DNA from: Pseudarthrobacter sp. fls2-241-R2A-127
GTDB taxonomy: Bacteria > Actinomycetota > Actinomycetes > Actinomycetales > Micrococcaceae
NCBI RefSeq assembly: GCF_030209355.1
Contig: NZ_JARVSF010000011.1
Coordinates: forward strand, 1 to 64,000
DNA length: 64,000 bases
Direction of reading: 5' to 3'
Part shown: piece after piece, positions 63,166-64,000 of the stretch
Layout: every line of letters begins with the position of its first letter
How positions within the stretch are numbered: position 1 is the stretch's first letter
Notes under the pieces: generated by a model
Told to the model about the DNA's origin: nothing
Seen by the model: the letters and a program-made list of their open reading frames with translations, nothing else
Database searches by the model: none
Position numbers and translations under genes: made by a program

Positions 63166-64000
63166 TCAGGCCACGTTGTTCTCGTAGTCCAAGTCGCGGG
63201 TTTCGCGGGTGAGGAACAGCGCGATCAAAGTCAGCACGGCCATGGACGTCAGGTACACGCCGACCAGGACGGGGCTGCCCTTGGCCGCTTCCCACAGCGC
63301 AACGGCGATGAACGGCGCCACGGCTGCACCCAGGATGCTGGAGAAGTTGTAGCTGATGGCAGAGCCGGTGTAGCGGACGTTCGTGGGGAACAGTTCCGGC
63401 AGCAGCGCCCCCATGGGCCCGAAGGTCAGGCCCATCAGGGAGAACCCGAGGATCAGCAGGCCCATGGTGCCCACGAAGCCGCCGCTGAACAGCGGGACGA
63501 ACAGCAGGCCGAACACGAAGATGCCGGCGGTGACGGCCATCAACATCTTCCGGCGGCCATACTTTTCGGCGAGCGGGCCGGAGACCAGGGTGAAGATGCC
63601 GAAGAAGACGACGCCGGCGATCAGCATCCAGAGGAAGTCGTTGCGGGTGTACCCCAGGCCGGGGACGAACGCGGCAGCGGCAGCCTCGGTCATGGGCTTT
63701 CCGGCCTTTTCGGCGGCCGCCTGCGCACCGGCCAGCGTGGGCTTGGTGCCGTAGGTGAGGGTGAACGTGGTCATCAGGTAGAAGAGCACGTAGGTGGCCA
63801 GCATGATGAAGGTGCCCAGGATCAGCTGGCGCCAACTGGTCTTGAAGACGCGGCCCAGCGGAAGTTTCGCCACCTCGTTGGATTGAACCACCTTGGTGAA
63901 GGCGGGGGTTTCGATCAGCTTGAGCCGGACGTACAGGCCCAGGATGACCATGACGGCGCTGAGCAGGAACGGCACGCGCCAGCCCCAGGCCGCGAAGGCT
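63166..64000 (-). CDS. MFS transporter, metabolite:H+ symporter (MHS) type, 5' partial
   Basis: The C-terminal 278 codons of an MHS-family transporter (ProP/ShiA/KgtP type); the start lies beyond the right edge of the window. The visible part opens in the family segment AWGWRVPFLLSAVMVILGLYVRLKLIETPAF, a universal feature of MHS proteins after helix 6, and then has six membrane helices and the MALLLIGFSLMGLTFGPMGALLPELFP-like loop (seen as LILGFSLMGLTFGPMGALLP). It is convergent with the GATase gene. The substrate, such as an osmolyte or an organic or aromatic acid, is unknown. Confidence 0.88.
   Translation of the reverse strand, partial: AFAAWGWRVPFLLSAVMVILGLYVRLKLIETPAFTKVVQSNEVAKLPLGRVFKTSWRQLILGTFIMLATYVLFYLMTTFTLTYGTKPTLAGAQAAAEKAGKPMTEAAAAAFVPGLGYTRNDFLWMLIAGVVFFGIFTLVSGPLAEKYGRRKMLMAVTAGIFVFGLLFVPLFSGGFVGTMGLLILGFSLMGLTFGPMGALLPELFPTNVRYTGSAISYNFSSILGAAVAPFIAVALWEAAKGSPVLVGVYLTSMAVLTLIALFLTRETRDLDYENNVA

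Overview
The window is high-GC chromosomal DNA of an actinobacterium, most likely Micrococcaceae (Arthrobacter/Pseudarthrobacter type). This rests on gene content, not on a search: a DUF222/HNH gene, GatCAB, a CitMHS transporter with a CitA/CitB-type two-component system, an actinobacterial acyl-CoA carboxylase with epsilon subunit, an Rv1264-type adenylate cyclase, and a large kinase/FHA/FN3 operon. GTG and TTG starts and 4-bp ATGA overlaps are common. I see no rRNA, tRNA, CRISPR array, insertion sequence or prophage.

Layout. 1-9 kb: a partial DUF222/HNH gene, a CPBP membrane protein, a DeoR-type regulator, then a minus-strand catabolic run tdh-kbl-FAD oxidoreductase-hutI that diverges from a LysR regulator across a palindrome. 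9-22 kb: housekeeping and transport genes. These are a DUF5666-like secreted protein, a 66-bp palindromic element, gatCAB, a CitMHS transporter divergent from its sensor kinase/regulator pair, RidA, GNAT, an inositol-phosphatase-like gene, ligA and a small secreted protein.

22.7-45.4 kb: a ten-gene minus-strand operon ending in a strong hairpin. In transcription order it encodes a 2041-aa membrane-anchored Ig-like/FN3 protein, a MoxR ATPase, a DUF58 protein, a transglutaminase-fold membrane protein, an RDD-FHA protein, a PP2C phosphatase, a zinc-ribbon/FHA protein, a membrane Ser/Thr kinase, a small degenerate-FHA protein and a 1481-aa FHA/FtsK ATPase resembling EssC/EccC of type VII secretion. 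It looks like an enlarged version of the PFNA cluster known from Bifidobacterium, joined to a secretion-type ATPase, with no WXG100 substrate in the window. This is the most interesting system here: surface assembly or secretion under phospho-threonine control. The transglutaminase fold has Asp where the catalytic Cys should be, one FHA domain is degenerate, and the first ~1 kb of the giant gene has strikingly different codon usage.

45.9-64 kb: adenylate cyclase, PH-domain protein and biotin ligase; an HSDL2-like dehydrogenase under a near-perfect 24-bp palindrome; acyl-CoA carboxylase beta and epsilon subunits; a DUF885 peptidase-like protein; a dicarboxylate symporter; a secreted helical protein; a TetR regulator with an MMPL exporter; Maf; the biotinylated carboxylase alpha subunit; a SnoaL-like protein; a glutamine amidotransferase; and a partial MHS-type transporter. 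The beta- and alpha-subunit genes, 10 kb apart, share a 17-bp palindromic motif upstream, which suggests joint regulation.
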